A stretch of 6,683 nt of DNA from an uncultured Lachnospiraceae bacterium (GTDB taxonomy: Bacteria > Bacillota > Clostridia > Lachnospirales > Lachnospiraceae), in NCBI GenBank assembly GCA_910579495.1, contig CAJTVD010000122.1, forward strand, positions 1 to 6,683, read 5' to 3'. The notes beneath the pieces were generated by a model. It did not search any database, was not told the origin of the DNA, and saw only the letters and a program-made list of their open reading frames with translations. The position numbers and the translations under genes were made by a program. Positions 5,697 to 6,683 of the stretch are shown here, in pieces (within the stretch, counting starts at the first letter, position 1; every line of letters starts with the position of its first letter).

Positions 5697-5813
5697 TCTC
5701 TTAGCCAGGTTAGGGCAGGTAGGGATAGCCTGCGGTTGTCCTTTCTGGAAACGGATACTTACACTGTTGCTGGTCATTCATGCTGGGAAATTAAATTTAC
5801 AGGAGATACAAAT

Positions 5814-6629
5814 ATGGACAAAAATGCAGTAAAGCAGTTTTCTGTGGATTTAGATACACAAGACTTTATCAATGCTATTAAGGTATTGGGAATAAGTGGT
5901 TCGGAAATATGTATCCATTCCTCAATGAAATCATTTGGTGCAGATTTCAAGTGTGGCATAAAGGGGATTATTGATTCTTTTTTAATTCAGAAATGTACAA
6001 TAATGGTACCAACGTTTTCAGATATTTATGAAGCAAGGCCAGTGAAAAAGTATATGCCAGAGCGTAATGGGGCAGGTGATTACTCGTACTTTTTGGAAAA
6101 AACTTATTCAGATATAGCCCCTTTTGATGTAACCAGCAAAGAAATATCTGTAGAAGATATGGGATTGTTTGCCCAATATGTACTTAATTGCGAAAAATGT
6201 GTAAGGGGAAACCATCCTCTTAATTCTTTTACAGCATTAGGCGATAATGCTAAGAAGCTTGTAGGCTGCCAGACGCATAAAGATGTATATGCGCCGATGA
6301 GGCAATTATGCGATGATGATGGGTATGTTCTCCTGATGGGAGTAGGATTGGACGCTGCCACCATAATCCATTATGTGGAACAGGTAGTAGGAAGAACATT
6401 ATTTATCCGATGGGCTTACAATAAAGACAATAATGTCATACCCGTATCATCAGGCGGCTGTTCAGAAGGATTTGGACATTTTAATGGCATATTGAGTAAC
6501 TCGGCAAAGAAAGTAAAAGTTGCAAACAGCGAATGGGTGTGCTTTAAAGCTAAAGATATCGTTGATATTTGTGGCTCTTCATGGGTGATGGTGGGTAAAA
6601 AACACCCACAACCCCAGTATTTATACTGA
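5814..6629 (+). CDS. AAC(3)-family aminoglycoside N-acetyltransferase-like protein
   Basis: 271 residues, the usual size for the Antibiotic_NAT family, which transfers acetyl from acetyl-CoA to the 3-amino group of aminoglycosides or to other amines. Family motifs are visible: IHSSMKSFG (34-42), RGNHPLNSFTALG (131-143) and DGYVLLMGVGLD (169-180), running into TIIHYVE with His186 and Glu189, the conserved catalytic pair. The frame is open upstream to 5634, but ATG 5814 is chosen because AGGAG lies eight bases before it and the extra 60 codons match nothing in the family. The gene is clearly AT-richer than the left operon and stands beyond the integrase scar, suggesting transfer. The family is secure, but it is distant enough from classical resistance enzymes that actual drug resistance cannot be assumed. 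Confidence 0.9.
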   Translation: MDKNAVKQFSVDLDTQDFINAIKVLGISGSEICIHSSMKSFGADFKCGIKGIIDSFLIQKCTIMVPTFSDIYEARPVKKYMPERNGAGDYSYFLEKTYSDIAPFDVTSKEISVEDMGLFAQYVLNCEKCVRGNHPLNSFTALGDNAKKLVGCQTHKDVYAPMRQLCDDDGYVLLMGVGLDAATIIHYVEQVVGRTLFIRWAYNKDNNVIPVSSGGCSEGFGHFNGILSNSAKKVKVANSEWVCFKAKDIVDICGSSWVMVGKKHPQPQYLY

Positions 6630-6634
6630 TTGAG

Positions 6635-6676
6635 CGGATTTTGATTTTCGGTTGGGAAGTGGAACCCTCAAATCCG
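6635..6676 (+). terminator. Imperfect hairpin after the acetyltransferase gene
   Basis: CGGATTTTGA (6635-6644) pairs with TCAAATCCG (6668-6676) with one bulged T, and inside it GGTT (6650-6653) pairs with AACC (6663-6666). It begins five bases after the stop codon. No T-run follows before the window ends, so a terminator role is only possible. It could equally be a dyad belonging to the next feature. Confidence 0.3.
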
Positions 6677-6683
6677 AGCAGAC

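Noticed and set aside
6591..6609. GTGGGT/ACCCAC hairpin with an A-rich loop near the end of the acetyltransferase gene
   Set aside because: It lies inside the coding sequence, has only 6 bp and no T-tract; probably chance.
4640..6683. Search for a second copy of the tRNA-Lys 3' end as attR, and for CRISPR-like repeats
   Set aside because: None was found by eye in the window; attR, if it exists, would be beyond 6683, and no regularly spaced repeat array is present.

Overview
The window looks like a chromosomal segment of a Gram-positive Clostridia member, most plausibly Lachnospiraceae. This rests on gene content and order, on strong AGGAGG-type ribosome sites, and on a tightly packed tRNA cluster whose genes do not encode CCA. 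The genus cannot be fixed from the sequence alone.

Left part (1-436): no convincing gene. It holds a short A6-loop inverted repeat, two tiny possible ORFs, an extended -10 promoter near 326-354, and a strong 10-bp leader hairpin at 370-402 ahead of the first gene.

Housekeeping operon (437-3839, + strand, GC-rich): four tightly linked genes. They are a THUMP-domain rRNA methyltransferase (RlmL/YpsC type), a membrane-anchored protein with an amidase_3 fold that has lost its key zinc and catalytic residues, the house-cleaning nucleotide pyrophosphatase RdgB, and a YfcE/MJ0936-type metallophosphodiesterase. Overlaps of 11 and 4 bases and a 34-base gap suggest one transcript with translational coupling. 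The genes share no single pathway beyond rRNA modification, envelope, nucleotide-pool sanitation and phosphodiester hydrolysis.

tRNA operon (about 3883-4690, + strand): an A/T-rich upstream element and a perfect-consensus promoter (TTGACA-17-TATAAT) drive tRNA-Pro(TGG), Gly(TCC), Arg(TCT), His(GTG), Gln(TTG) and Lys(TTT), followed by a 13-bp hairpin terminator.

Right part (4661-6683, visibly more AT-rich): directly behind tRNA-Lys lies the decayed 3' end of a tyrosine-recombinase gene on the - strand, with a one-base frameshift. This is the scar of an element inserted at the tRNA. Beyond it are a Uma2-family (DUF820) PD-(D/E)XK protein on the - strand and a divergent AAC(3)-family N-acetyltransferase on the + strand. 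The latter has two 13-base direct repeats spaced exactly 20 bases apart in front of its promoter. I read this part as accessory DNA.

No complete new defence or mobile system is visible. The items most worth a second look are the inactivated amidase kept inside a housekeeping operon, the integrase scar, and the repeat-bearing control region of the acetyltransferase.
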